From Marinomonas arctica (GTDB taxonomy: Bacteria > Pseudomonadota > Gammaproteobacteria > Pseudomonadales > Marinomonadaceae), in contig NZ_QHJF01000014.1 of the NCBI RefSeq assembly GCF_003259225.1, positions 1 to 54,991 on the forward strand: a DNA stretch of 54,991 bases. The letters are read 5' to 3'. The notes under the pieces are model-generated. The model had not been told where the DNA came from. It did no database searches and worked only from the letters and a program-made list of their open reading frames with translations. Made by a program: the position numbers and the translations under genes. How positions within the stretch are numbered: the stretch's first letter is position 1; the number at the start of each line of letters is the position of its first letter. Shown piece by piece: positions 14,631 through 22,305 of this stretch.

Positions 14631-15650
14631 ATGAAACAATTTGTACAAGTGAATTCTGCTGCCTTTACGACTGAACGTTGGTATCAGGTAGGGCGACCTG
14701 CTTTGTTAATGGGTGCGCTTTTGTTAGTGGTGTTAGCAACAGTGCCATTTTGGAGCAGTGGTTTGGTGGTCGATAAGCTGACGACCTTGTTTGTTTATAT
14801 CTTATTAGCTGTGATGTGGAATCTATTGGCGGGGTATGCAGGATTGGTGTCCGTTGGTCAGCAGGCGTTCTTTGGTTTGGGGGCTTATTTTGCGCTGCGT
14901 TTGGTGGAGATGGGTATGTCTCCTTATCCGGCTTTTTTTGTCGGTGCATTGGGCTGTGCTGTTATCGCGCTTTTTATCTCGGTGTTTGCGCTGAGATTTA
15001 AAGACGGTGAGTTTGCGATTGCCATGTGGGTGACGGCGGAAGTGATTCGTATCTTGGTGATGTTTGATCCCATTGTGCAGGGTGAAACAGGCACGTCTTT
15101 GTTGGTAATGAATCAATATGAACCAGAATTTCGCCGCAATAGTAATTTCTGGTTTGGCTTGGTTGCCATGGCTGGCATGTTGGGGCTGGTTTTGTGGTTA
15201 ATCAATAGTCGTATTGGTGCCGCAGCGCAAGCTATTCGTGATGATGAAGAAGCTGCTAATTCGGTGGGTATTCGTGTGATGCGAGTGAAACAGATCATCT
15301 TTGTGGTGGCGGCGTTTGGTTGTGCTTTAGCGGGTGCTATTTGGCTTGCCAGTTCTGTGACCTTTCAACCAAGAACCTATTTTGGTGTGCAATGGACAGT
15401 TTTTATGTTGTTTATGGTGCTAGTCGGTGGGTTGAGAACTTTTGAAGGTCCGATTATTGGTGCGATTGCGTTCTTTTTGCTACAAGAGTTTTTAGGCGAT
15501 TATGGTGTGTGGTACTTGTCTGGATTGGGTGTGGTGGCGATTCTTTTTGCTTTGTATGTGCCAAATGGGATCTGGGGAGAGTTACAACAGCGTCGCGGTT
15601 TACATCTTTTGCCAACGGGGGTGAGACTAAAACTAATGAAAAAAGATTGA
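14631..15650 (+). CDS. ABC transporter permease, LivM-type
   Basis: A 339-aa membrane permease of the LivM family. Recognisable are the SVGQQAFFGLGAY segment near residue 73, the AIRDDEEAANSVGI coupling helix near 199-212, and a GGLRTFEGPIIGA loop near the C-terminus. It starts six bases after the LivH-type gene and is the last transporter gene. There is no obvious terminator before pssA 145 bases further on, so readthrough is possible. Confidence 0.88.
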   Translation: MKQFVQVNSAAFTTERWYQVGRPALLMGALLLVVLATVPFWSSGLVVDKLTTLFVYILLAVMWNLLAGYAGLVSVGQQAFFGLGAYFALRLVEMGMSPYPAFFVGALGCAVIALFISVFALRFKDGEFAIAMWVTAEVIRILVMFDPIVQGETGTSLLVMNQYEPEFRRNSNFWFGLVAMAGMLGLVLWLINSRIGAAAQAIRDDEEAANSVGIRVMRVKQIIFVVAAFGCALAGAIWLASSVTFQPRTYFGVQWTVFMLFMVLVGGLRTFEGPIIGAIAFFLLQEFLGDYGVWYLSGLGVVAILFALYVPNGIWGELQQRRGLHLLPTGVRLKLMKKD

Positions 15651-15794
15651 TTCTTTTATTTTTCATTAGTTTATCTGGTGTTTGAGTTGTTAAGGTGCTC
15701 TATATTTATTTTCTATCATTCTTTTTTAGGATAACAGCAGTGAATTTGTTACAGTCTGTCGTTAGTTAAAAAAATAAGGTAGCACCTCTGTATT

Positions 15795-17132
15795 ATGCCC
15801 ATTAGACATTTATTCGGTTCAACGCCTACATTTGCGATTGAACCTGACCAATTCCATGTTCTGCAATCTGCCCTTAGTTTTCGAGAATATTTGTTAGAAG
15901 CGATTCGTAACGCCACAACGAGAATTTATCTGGTGGCGCTGTATCTTGAAGATGATGAAGCGGGCAGGGAGGTATTGACAGCGGCTTATGAAGCCAAGCA
16001 GCGTAACCCTAAGTTAGACATTGCTATCTGTGTGGATTGGCATCGTGCGCAGCGTGGTTTGATTGGCGCGGAAAAAGCCGCGGGTAACGCGGCTATGTAT
16101 CAAGAGTTTGCAGAGAAGTACGAATACGATATTCCGGTGTATGGTGTGCCAGTTCGTAATCGTGAAGTGTTTGGCGTATTGCATTTAAAAGGTTTTGTTG
16201 TCGATGATACGGTGATTTACAGTGGCGCGAGTTTGAATAATGTGTATCTGCATTATCAAGATCGTTATCGATTTGACCGTTATCATGTGATTCAGCATGC
16301 GGCATTGGCAGACTGTATGGTGGGATTTATTCGCAATGAGATGATACGCCATCCCGCGGTGAATAATCTTGCAGAAGCCGGACTGCCTTCGACGAAAGAG
16401 CTAAAGTCTGTGATTCGACAGTTTAGAATCTCGTTGGGCCGCTCGTCTTATGGTGGTGAGAAACAGTTAGTTGGCGATCAGCAGGTGGCGGTGACGCCTC
16501 TGGTGGGAGTAGGGAAACGCTTTAATGCGCTGAACCAAAAAATTACAACACTGTTGGCGGAGGCGAAACAAGAAATCGTTCTTTGTACACCGTATTTTAA
16601 TTTACCGAAAGTCGTGTTGAGGGAAGTGAAGCGGGCGATTAAACGTGGTGTGAAGGTGCATGTTGTGGTGGGTGATAAAACCGCCAACGATTTTTATATT
16701 GCGCCCGATCAGCCTTTTAAAGCCATTGGTGGTTTGCCGTATTTGTACGAGATGAATTTACGTAAGTTTGCCCGTGCAAATGAAAGCCATATTGCCTCGG
16801 GTGAGTTGTCGATCCATTTATGGAAGCATGACAACCATAGTTATCATTTAAAGGGTCTTTGGGTTGATCGTCGGACTATGTTGTTAACTGGTAATAATGT
16901 TAACCCAAGAGCTTGGGCATTGGATTTGGAAAATGGTTTGTTGGTGGACGATCCGCAGCAGCATTTGTTGGCTAAGTTTACGGCGGAGTTTGATAATATT
17001 CATCAGCATACTCAACGGATTACGTCCTATAGTGAGTTGGAAACCATTCATGATTACCCTGATAAGATTCAAAGGCTGTTGAAGAAAGTCATTCGGACTC
17101 GGGCGGATCGATTGCTTAAGCGGATTTTGTAG
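15795..17132 (+). CDS. pssA: CDP-diacylglycerol-serine O-phosphatidyltransferase, phospholipase-D type
   Basis: A 445-aa protein close in length and sequence to E. coli PssA (about 451 aa). It makes phosphatidylserine from CDP-diacylglycerol and serine, the committed step to phosphatidylethanolamine. Both HKD motifs are intact: His130-Lys132-Asp137 in HLKGFVVDD and His352-Lys354-Asp359 in HLKGLWVD. Other matching stretches are ALYLEDDEAG, DWHRAQRG, YSGASLNNVYLH and GDKTANDFYI. The enzyme is peripheral to the inner membrane. The product is used by Psd, encoded at 45896-46756. It sits between the transporter and betaine genes with no evident functional link to either. Confidence 0.93.
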   Translation: MPIRHLFGSTPTFAIEPDQFHVLQSALSFREYLLEAIRNATTRIYLVALYLEDDEAGREVLTAAYEAKQRNPKLDIAICVDWHRAQRGLIGAEKAAGNAAMYQEFAEKYEYDIPVYGVPVRNREVFGVLHLKGFVVDDTVIYSGASLNNVYLHYQDRYRFDRYHVIQHAALADCMVGFIRNEMIRHPAVNNLAEAGLPSTKELKSVIRQFRISLGRSSYGGEKQLVGDQQVAVTPLVGVGKRFNALNQKITTLLAEAKQEIVLCTPYFNLPKVVLREVKRAIKRGVKVHVVVGDKTANDFYIAPDQPFKAIGGLPYLYEMNLRKFARANESHIASGELSIHLWKHDNHSYHLKGLWVDRRTMLLTGNNVNPRAWALDLENGLLVDDPQQHLLAKFTAEFDNIHQHTQRITSYSELETIHDYPDKIQRLLKKVIRTRADRLLKRIL

Positions 17133-17160
17133 ACAAGATATTTCAGTGTTGTTATGTCAT

Positions 17161-17189
17161 AAAAAAGCGAATCAAACGATTCGCTTTTT
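17161..17189. terminator. bidirectional terminator between pssA and gbcA
   Basis: AAAAAGCGAATC and GATTCGCTTTTT form a perfect 12-base stem with a four-base loop, and both strands have T runs. It lies between two converging genes and can serve both. Confidence 0.85.
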
Positions 17190-17221
17190 GCTTTTCTAGA
17201 GGGGCTAGAAAAAGATTTGGG

Positions 17222-18499
17222 CTATTTGGCTTTTAGATTTTTCTGCACGGTTGATGAATACCAGTCTAAAAAGTTGATCACGCCAAATTCGTAGGTTTCG
17301 GAATAAGGTCCTGGTTGATAGCCAATGGAGTTGATGCCGAGCTGGTTGCGTTCGCCGAGGACTTTGTCTTGTTCGTTGGTGGCATCCCACACTTTGCGTA
17401 GTGTGTCTGTGTCGTAATCGATACCTTCTACGGCGTCTTTGTGAACGAACCACTTGCTGGTGACTATGCTTTCTTGGGCGGAAATAGGCAGCACACGGAA
17501 GACGATGAAATGGTCGGATTGCATGTGGTTCCATGAGTTGGGTAAGTGCAATATGCGCATGGAGCCCAGTTCGCGGTTTTTAATGCGACCCAGCGGTAAT
17601 GAGCAAGCGGAAGATCCGTCGATGGTCATGACTTTGGTGCCTTTTTTCAGTGGCATGCGTACGATACGGTTACGCTGAACTTCACCAAAGCTTTTATGCT
17701 TGTGTGGAATGCCTTCCGCATCCCATTGTGCGGCTTGAGCGTGGTAATGGTCGAGGAAGTCTTGCGGTGCGCGCGGGTCTTCGGTGTCGTCCCATTCTAA
17801 TAAGGTATTGAGCAGTTCAGGGTGACTGCCTGCACAGTGGTAGCATTCGCGGTTGTTTTCCAATACCAGTTTCCAGTTAGCGCGTTCGTACATGGTCGAT
17901 TCGACGGCCAATTTGGTATTTTCTACGTCGTAAGGTTCCATGTATTCGTCGAGTGTTGCTAGGAAGTCGTCAAAACCATCATCTGGGGCGGTTTTGCCGA
18001 GACAGACAAAGATAAAACCTCCGCCCGTTTTGCAAAACGCTGATTTTAGGCCATGTTGTTTCATGTCGAAGTTCTTATTCATTTCTGTGCCAGCAAACAG
18101 CAGATTGCCTTTTAGGTCGTATGTCCACTGGTGGTAGGGGCAAACCAAATTGGCGACTTTACCGCGGTGCTCTGTGCAAATAACCGAACCACGGTGACGA
18201 CAGGTGTTATGAAAAGCATTCACCTTGCCTTCGGCGTCGCGCACAATCAAGACGGGGTTTTGCCCAATCTCCACCGTAAAGTAATCGCCTTTTTTGGGGA
18301 TTTCACTGGTCATGCCGACAAAGAGCCATTCTTTTTGAAAGACTTCTTCCATGTCGATTCGAAACATGTGTGGGTCGTTATAAAGTGGCGCGTCTAAGGA
18401 GTAATTGCTCGCGCGTTTTTCTAGTAAATGTGTCATGGCAGTTTTTGCTTCTTCTAGGGAAGCATGGCGTACATTCAGCAGGTCGTGTTGTTGATTCAT
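17222..18499 (-). CDS. gbcA: Rieske oxygenase, glycine-betaine monooxygenase large subunit
   Basis: A 425-aa ring-hydroxylating-type oxygenase subunit. The Rieske cluster ligands are Cys100, His102, Cys120 and His123 (CRHRG and CPYHQW). The mononuclear iron histidines are His221 and His226 in ENNRECYHCAGSHPE. This resembles GbcA, which removes one methyl group from glycine betaine to give dimethylglycine and formaldehyde; stachydrine demethylase Stc2 is a close alternative. The divergent reductase gene and a GbdR-like regulator support the betaine assignment. Confidence 0.85.
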   Translation of the reverse strand: MNQQHDLLNVRHASLEEAKTAMTHLLEKRASNYSLDAPLYNDPHMFRIDMEEVFQKEWLFVGMTSEIPKKGDYFTVEIGQNPVLIVRDAEGKVNAFHNTCRHRGSVICTEHRGKVANLVCPYHQWTYDLKGNLLFAGTEMNKNFDMKQHGLKSAFCKTGGGFIFVCLGKTAPDDGFDDFLATLDEYMEPYDVENTKLAVESTMYERANWKLVLENNRECYHCAGSHPELLNTLLEWDDTEDPRAPQDFLDHYHAQAAQWDAEGIPHKHKSFGEVQRNRIVRMPLKKGTKVMTIDGSSACSLPLGRIKNRELGSMRILHLPNSWNHMQSDHFIVFRVLPISAQESIVTSKWFVHKDAVEGIDYDTDTLRKVWDATNEQDKVLGERNQLGINSIGYQPGPYSETYEFGVINFLDWYSSTVQKNLKAK

Positions 18500-18654
18500 C
18501 TTTCTGGGCCTTACATGACAAAAAGAGTGATGGACTGTTTAACAGTGTCGTTTGTTGTAAGGCTATATTGGCGTAATCGAGTACGAAAGAAATGACTATT
18601 CACGACACGAGAAGATACCTAAATCGACTGGCAATCTCTTATGCCTTCTGGCAT

Positions 18655-18691
18655 TGACTGCCATGAGCAACTAATTGTCGCAGAGAGTTAA
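18655..18691 (+). promoter_or_regulatory. candidate GbdR/ArgR-type operator between gbcA and gbcB
   Basis: The sequence reads TGACTG-N8-AA-N5-TGTCGC-N8-AA: two direct half-sites 21 bases apart. This spacing and the second half-site match exactly the TGTCGC-N8-AA-N5 tandem known for the AraC-type ArgR of Pseudomonas aeruginosa, a relative of GbdR. The site is about 88 bases upstream of the gbcB start. TGGCA/TGCCA inverted repeats occur just to its left (18629-18664) and may belong to the gbcA side. Confidence 0.55.
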
Positions 18692-18778
18692 CTTGTACGG
18701 CTCAACAGGATCCAAAATGGCTCGAAAAGGTGCAGCTCAATTATTTTAGGTACGCTACATTCATTAAGAGATTTCCAT

Positions 18779-19903
18779 ATGACTAACTCTACAAAAACGG
18801 TGAACGCCGATTATTTGGCACCAGTACATACCCAGACTTGGGTCAATGGACGACATAATGTTCGTTGTGTGAAAGTGATTCATGAAACATGGGATGTGAA
18901 AACCTTTTGTTTTATGGCACAGCAGCCCGTTATGTTCTTTTTTAAGCCTGGGCAATTTGTCACGTTAGAGTTGGACATCGAAGGCAAGCAGGTGATGCGT
19001 TCTTATACCATTTCGAGCGCGCCATCTGTGCCTTATAGCTTTTCGATTACGGTTAAACGGGTGCCAGGCGGTGAAGTATCGAATTGGCTGCATGACAATA
19101 TGACGGTGGGCTCTGAGTTGGCCGTTCATGGACCTGTTGGGCAGTTTAACTGTATCGATTTTCCGGCTGAGAAAGTATTACTGCTTTCTGGTGGCGTGGG
19201 TATTACGCCGGTTATGTCTATGGCGCGTTGGTGGTTTGATACCAATGCTGATGTCGATATTACCTTTATTCACAGCGCACGTTCACCTCGGGATGTGATT
19301 TATTCTCGTGAGTTGGACCACATGGCGGCTCGATTGGATAATTTTGGTTTGTATTTGATTGTTGAGCGCATGGAAAATGGTTTGCCGTGGCAAGGTTACC
19401 GAGGCTATTTGGACGCAGCGAAGCTGGATATGATTTCCCCCGATTTTATGGAGCGAGAGATTTATTGTTGTGGGCCTGCGCCTTATATGAAAGCAGTGCG
19501 TGCGCTGCTTCAAGAACGTGGTTTTGATATGTCGCATTACCATGAAGAATCTTTCGGTGCGACGCCAGCCGAGGTGGTGGAAGACGCTATCGAGCAGGCC
19601 GAAGTCGCGCAGGCAGAAGCCGAAGCGATGAATCAGGCGGATTTATTGCGTGTTGAGTTTTCAGGAAGTGGTAAAAGTATTCAAGTAATCGCGGGGGAAA
19701 CTTTGCATAACGCTGCGGCAAGGCTGGATCTTATGATACCCAAAGCGTGTGGTATGGGGATTTGTGGAACCTGCAAGGTATTGGTCAAAGAGGGCGAGAC
19801 CCAAATGGATCACAATGGTGGGATTACTGATGATGATGTGGAGGCCGGTTACGTGTTGTCTTGTTGTACTGTGCCTAAGTCGAATGTAGTCATCGAATAC
19901 TGA
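18779..19903 (+). CDS. gbcB: glycine-betaine monooxygenase reductase subunit
   Basis: A 374-aa electron-transfer protein passing electrons from NAD(P)H to the Rieske subunit. The N-terminal half is a ferredoxin-reductase module: FAD binding through RSYTISSAP (near 80), NAD binding through LLSGGVGITPVMSM (near 137) and YCCGPAPYMKAV (near 230). After an acidic, alanine-rich linker near residues 268-290 comes a plant-type 2Fe-2S domain with Cys324, Cys329, Cys332 and Cys362. This domain order is that of GbcB. It is divergent from gbcA across about 280 bases holding the candidate operator. AAGAGA lies upstream of the ATG. Confidence 0.88.
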   Translation: MTNSTKTVNADYLAPVHTQTWVNGRHNVRCVKVIHETWDVKTFCFMAQQPVMFFFKPGQFVTLELDIEGKQVMRSYTISSAPSVPYSFSITVKRVPGGEVSNWLHDNMTVGSELAVHGPVGQFNCIDFPAEKVLLLSGGVGITPVMSMARWWFDTNADVDITFIHSARSPRDVIYSRELDHMAARLDNFGLYLIVERMENGLPWQGYRGYLDAAKLDMISPDFMEREIYCCGPAPYMKAVRALLQERGFDMSHYHEESFGATPAEVVEDAIEQAEVAQAEAEAMNQADLLRVEFSGSGKSIQVIAGETLHNAAARLDLMIPKACGMGICGTCKVLVKEGETQMDHNGGITDDDVEAGYVLSCCTVPKSNVVIEY

Positions 19904-20170
19904 TTTTTATTAAATAAGCGTTCAATAAAAGCGCAATGCTGGTCTATATTAGTGCATGGTGCTATGTTTGGTTGGTTGGTCTGAATAGCAAAAGTGAGTG
20001 ATTGGTTTTTCGTTAGACCGTCACTCTCTGCATAAACCTTGTGATACTTTGATTTTGTATCTCCTTAAAAATAATAAAAGCGCTTCTTGCCGTTATTTAG
20101 GAATGCTATCTAGAAAGTGGTCTGGATTTTGCCTAAGAGAGAAAGGAAGCACACATATGAGGACATTGAT

Positions 20171-21277
20171 ATGGCAAATAACTCGACCCTGGCTTTTAGC
20201 GAAAGGGGCACAACAAGAGTAGGATTTTTACTGCTTGATCATTTTACGATGATTGCGCTTGCTTCTTCGATTGAGCCTTTACGCATGGCCAATCAGTTGT
20301 CAGCGGAAGAGTTGTACAGTTGGAGTTTAATTTCTGAAAATGGTCAATCCGTGACGGCCAGTGACGGTCTGAGTTTGACGCCTGATCTGTCCATGGAGGA
20401 CAGTGCTGAGTTTGATTTGATTATTGTGGCGGGTGGTATTGATATTACTCGCACTTTTACCGCTAAACAGGTGTCTTGGTTGGTAAAGCAATCTCGTAAA
20501 GGTGTTCGATTAGGCGGGATTTGTACTGGTGCCTATGTTCTTGCCTATGCCGGCTTGCTCAATGGTTATCAATGTAGCGTGCATTGGGAGTGTTTGACTG
20601 CCCTGCAAGAAACGTTTCCTAAAGTGAACTGCAATAATAAGTTGTTCTCCATCGATAAAGATCGTCTGACCTCTTCTGGTGGCAGTGCGCCGATGGACAT
20701 GTTTTTAAACATGATGACCAAGCAGCATGGCCCTAAATTATCGAATGCCATTTCCGATATGTTTATTTGTGATCGCATTCGCAGTGAATCCGATCAACAG
20801 CGCATGCCAATGCGTCAATTTAATAGCGTAGGCATGTGCACACCTAAGTTGGTGGATGTGATTGAGTTGATGGAAAACAACTTAGAAGAACCCATTGAAC
20901 TAGACGAATTAGCTACTTTTGTGGATGTGTCCCGCCGTCAAATTGAGCGAATGTTTCACCGTCATTTGGATTGCTCGCCCTCCCGTTACTACTTGCGTTT
21001 AAGGCTCGAAAGAGCGCGTAAACTGCTGAAGCAATCCAATATGTCGATTGTGGAAATTTCCATGGCCTGTGGTTTTATTTCGACGCCACATTTTAGTCGT
21101 TGCTATCGTAAACACATTGGTGTATCCCCTCGCGATGAGCGAAAAATTGCTTGGAAAGGTGAAGTGGCGGAGTCGCTACTTGAAGAAAAAGGGGCGGCTA
21201 TCATGTACATTGCCCATGCACATGATGCGTTAAATCACTCACACAGTGAGCCCAGTTATGGCTCGGTTGCGGTGTAG
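20171..21277 (+). CDS. gbdR: AraC-family activator with GATase1-like domain, GbdR-like
   Basis: A 368-aa regulator. The N-terminal domain resembles DJ-1/class I amidotransferases (GFLLLDHFTMIALASSIEPL and GGICTGAYVLAYAG), and the C-terminal 100 residues hold two AraC helix-turn-helix motifs (FVDVSRRQIERMFHRHL and VEISMACGFISTPHFSRCY). I start at ATG 20171, with GAGGAC upstream; the longer frame to 20117 is not supported. GbdR activates betaine and dimethylglycine catabolism genes when these compounds are present. It lies downstream of gbcB in the same direction, with a gap of about 270 bases that suggests its own promoter. The close relatives ArgR and CdhR are alternatives, but context favours GbdR. 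Confidence 0.82.
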   Translation: MANNSTLAFSERGTTRVGFLLLDHFTMIALASSIEPLRMANQLSAEELYSWSLISENGQSVTASDGLSLTPDLSMEDSAEFDLIIVAGGIDITRTFTAKQVSWLVKQSRKGVRLGGICTGAYVLAYAGLLNGYQCSVHWECLTALQETFPKVNCNNKLFSIDKDRLTSSGGSAPMDMFLNMMTKQHGPKLSNAISDMFICDRIRSESDQQRMPMRQFNSVGMCTPKLVDVIELMENNLEEPIELDELATFVDVSRRQIERMFHRHLDCSPSRYYLRLRLERARKLLKQSNMSIVEISMACGFISTPHFSRCYRKHIGVSPRDERKIAWKGEVAESLLEEKGAAIMYIAHAHDALNHSHSEPSYGSVAV

Positions 21278-21292
21278 GTTAGTGCTTAACTA

Positions 21293-21695
21293 AGTCCACG
21301 TGTCTTTCTCGGCAGGCATATTCCTATTTCTGATACTGATAAAACAGAGTCTTATAAGCTCTCGATTATAGGTATTGTTTGTGGGGATGCCATAACGCTC
21401 TGGCAGGTCGGTTTTCTTGTATTGGGCAATAAAATGATAGCTGCTATCAACGTCAGTATGAGCGCTGGGGAAGACCTCTTCATAAAAATTAGGCGATAAT
21501 TTTTCTTTGGTTTTTAACGAGCTTAGTGGAAAGTTGATTCTGTATTCATGGTGAGCGCAAATCTGAAAGGCTCGGCCGACGTCTTTTGGGTTCAAGTGCT
21601 GTTTAAAAGGTCCATTGCGGTTATCACCGGGCAAGTAAAACGCCCCCACTGTGTCAAACAACCCAACAAAACGCACACTGGCAGAGCGTTGGTTG
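21293..21695 (-). pseudogene. truncated duplicate of the phospholipase effector core
   Basis: This encodes about 115 residues nearly identical to residues 685-800 of the effector at 22298-25243: RSASVRFVGLFDTVGAFYLPG versus RSSSVRFVGLLDTVGSFYLPG (each shown in part). It lacks the part with the catalytic serine and the C-terminus. The active-site Asp is kept (AHTDV), but the following GGG has become DSS. A one-base deletion after NRELI shifts the frame, although DNA similarity continues for about 40 bases to the left edge. It lies directly downstream of the lipoprotein gene, so the lipoprotein is flanked by the full effector and this fragment. Probably a decaying partial duplication, not a functional gene. 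Confidence 0.8.
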
Positions 21696-21720
21696 TACAT
21701 GTGCTAGCTCGTAGAGCGCT

Positions 21721-22305
21721 CTAATTTTCATAGGGCGAATCTGGGAATGGGGTGGGTGACATCTCACCTTTTCCGTCGAAAAGTACGACAACATTGCGAA
21801 CCGATCCTGGTGCTTTTTCAACCCAATGATTAGGATCTGAATTTTCCTTTGGTGTGCAGTCATCATAAGAAGGAGAACAGTAAAGCGTGTAAAAAATTCT
21901 AACTCTCTCTCTCTCTACCAACACTTGCATTGAGCCTGTTTTCCCTTTAAATACTTGATAGTAGTTCCTGAGTGTCCGAATCTTTTTCTCCGCCAAGTCG
22001 CTGTCGATGCCAGCTGAAATTTTATAATACGTTGTTTTATCATTCTCCTCATACTTAGCCCAAAACCCTTCAATGTGCTTGGGCACCCCCATACGACCAA
22101 TATCGGCACTTTTTCCAGGGTAGCCATTCACTGCACCATAGCCAAAGCCAGCGCCACCACCTAATATATCGGCAACAGACATATCTCGAATGCCGTATTG
22201 CCCATCTAAACTGCCCGCATTGCCAATGTTAGCGACATAAAAAGGTTTTTCTTCACAAGCCGTCAATAAAAAAAGCGTTATTAACGTTAATAGCAGTTTA
22301 TTCAT
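21721..22305 (-). CDS. lipoprotein, probable immunity protein to the phospholipase effector
   Basis: A 194-aa protein with a clear lipoprotein signal: MNKLLLTLITLFLLTAC, with the lipobox LLTAC and the lipid-bearing Cys at residue 17. The mature part is soluble and mostly polar, with a glycine-rich segment (ILGGGAGFGYGAVNGYPG) near residues 48-65 and two Cys in YCSPSYDDC that may form a disulfide. I cannot assign the family with certainty. Its start overlaps the end of the effector gene by eight bases, so the two are co-translated. Periplasmic lipoproteins encoded right after Tle-type phospholipases are usually their immunity proteins; this is inferred from context. Confidence 0.65.
   Translation of the reverse strand: MNKLLLTLITLFLLTACEEKPFYVANIGNAGSLDGQYGIRDMSVADILGGGAGFGYGAVNGYPGKSADIGRMGVPKHIEGFWAKYEENDKTTYYKISAGIDSDLAEKKIRTLRNYYQVFKGKTGSMQVLVERERVRIFYTLYCSPSYDDCTPKENSDPNHWVEKAPGSVRNVVVLFDGKGEMSPTPFPDSPYEN

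Noticed and set aside
17205..17534. A 109-codon minus-strand frame overlapping the end of gbcA
   Set aside because: Out-of-frame shadow of gbcA, very rich in Arg, His and Gln.
18629..18645. A TGGCA...ATGCC sequence as a sigma-54 promoter for gbcB
   Set aside because: GG and GC are eleven bases apart rather than ten, and the flanking bases do not match.
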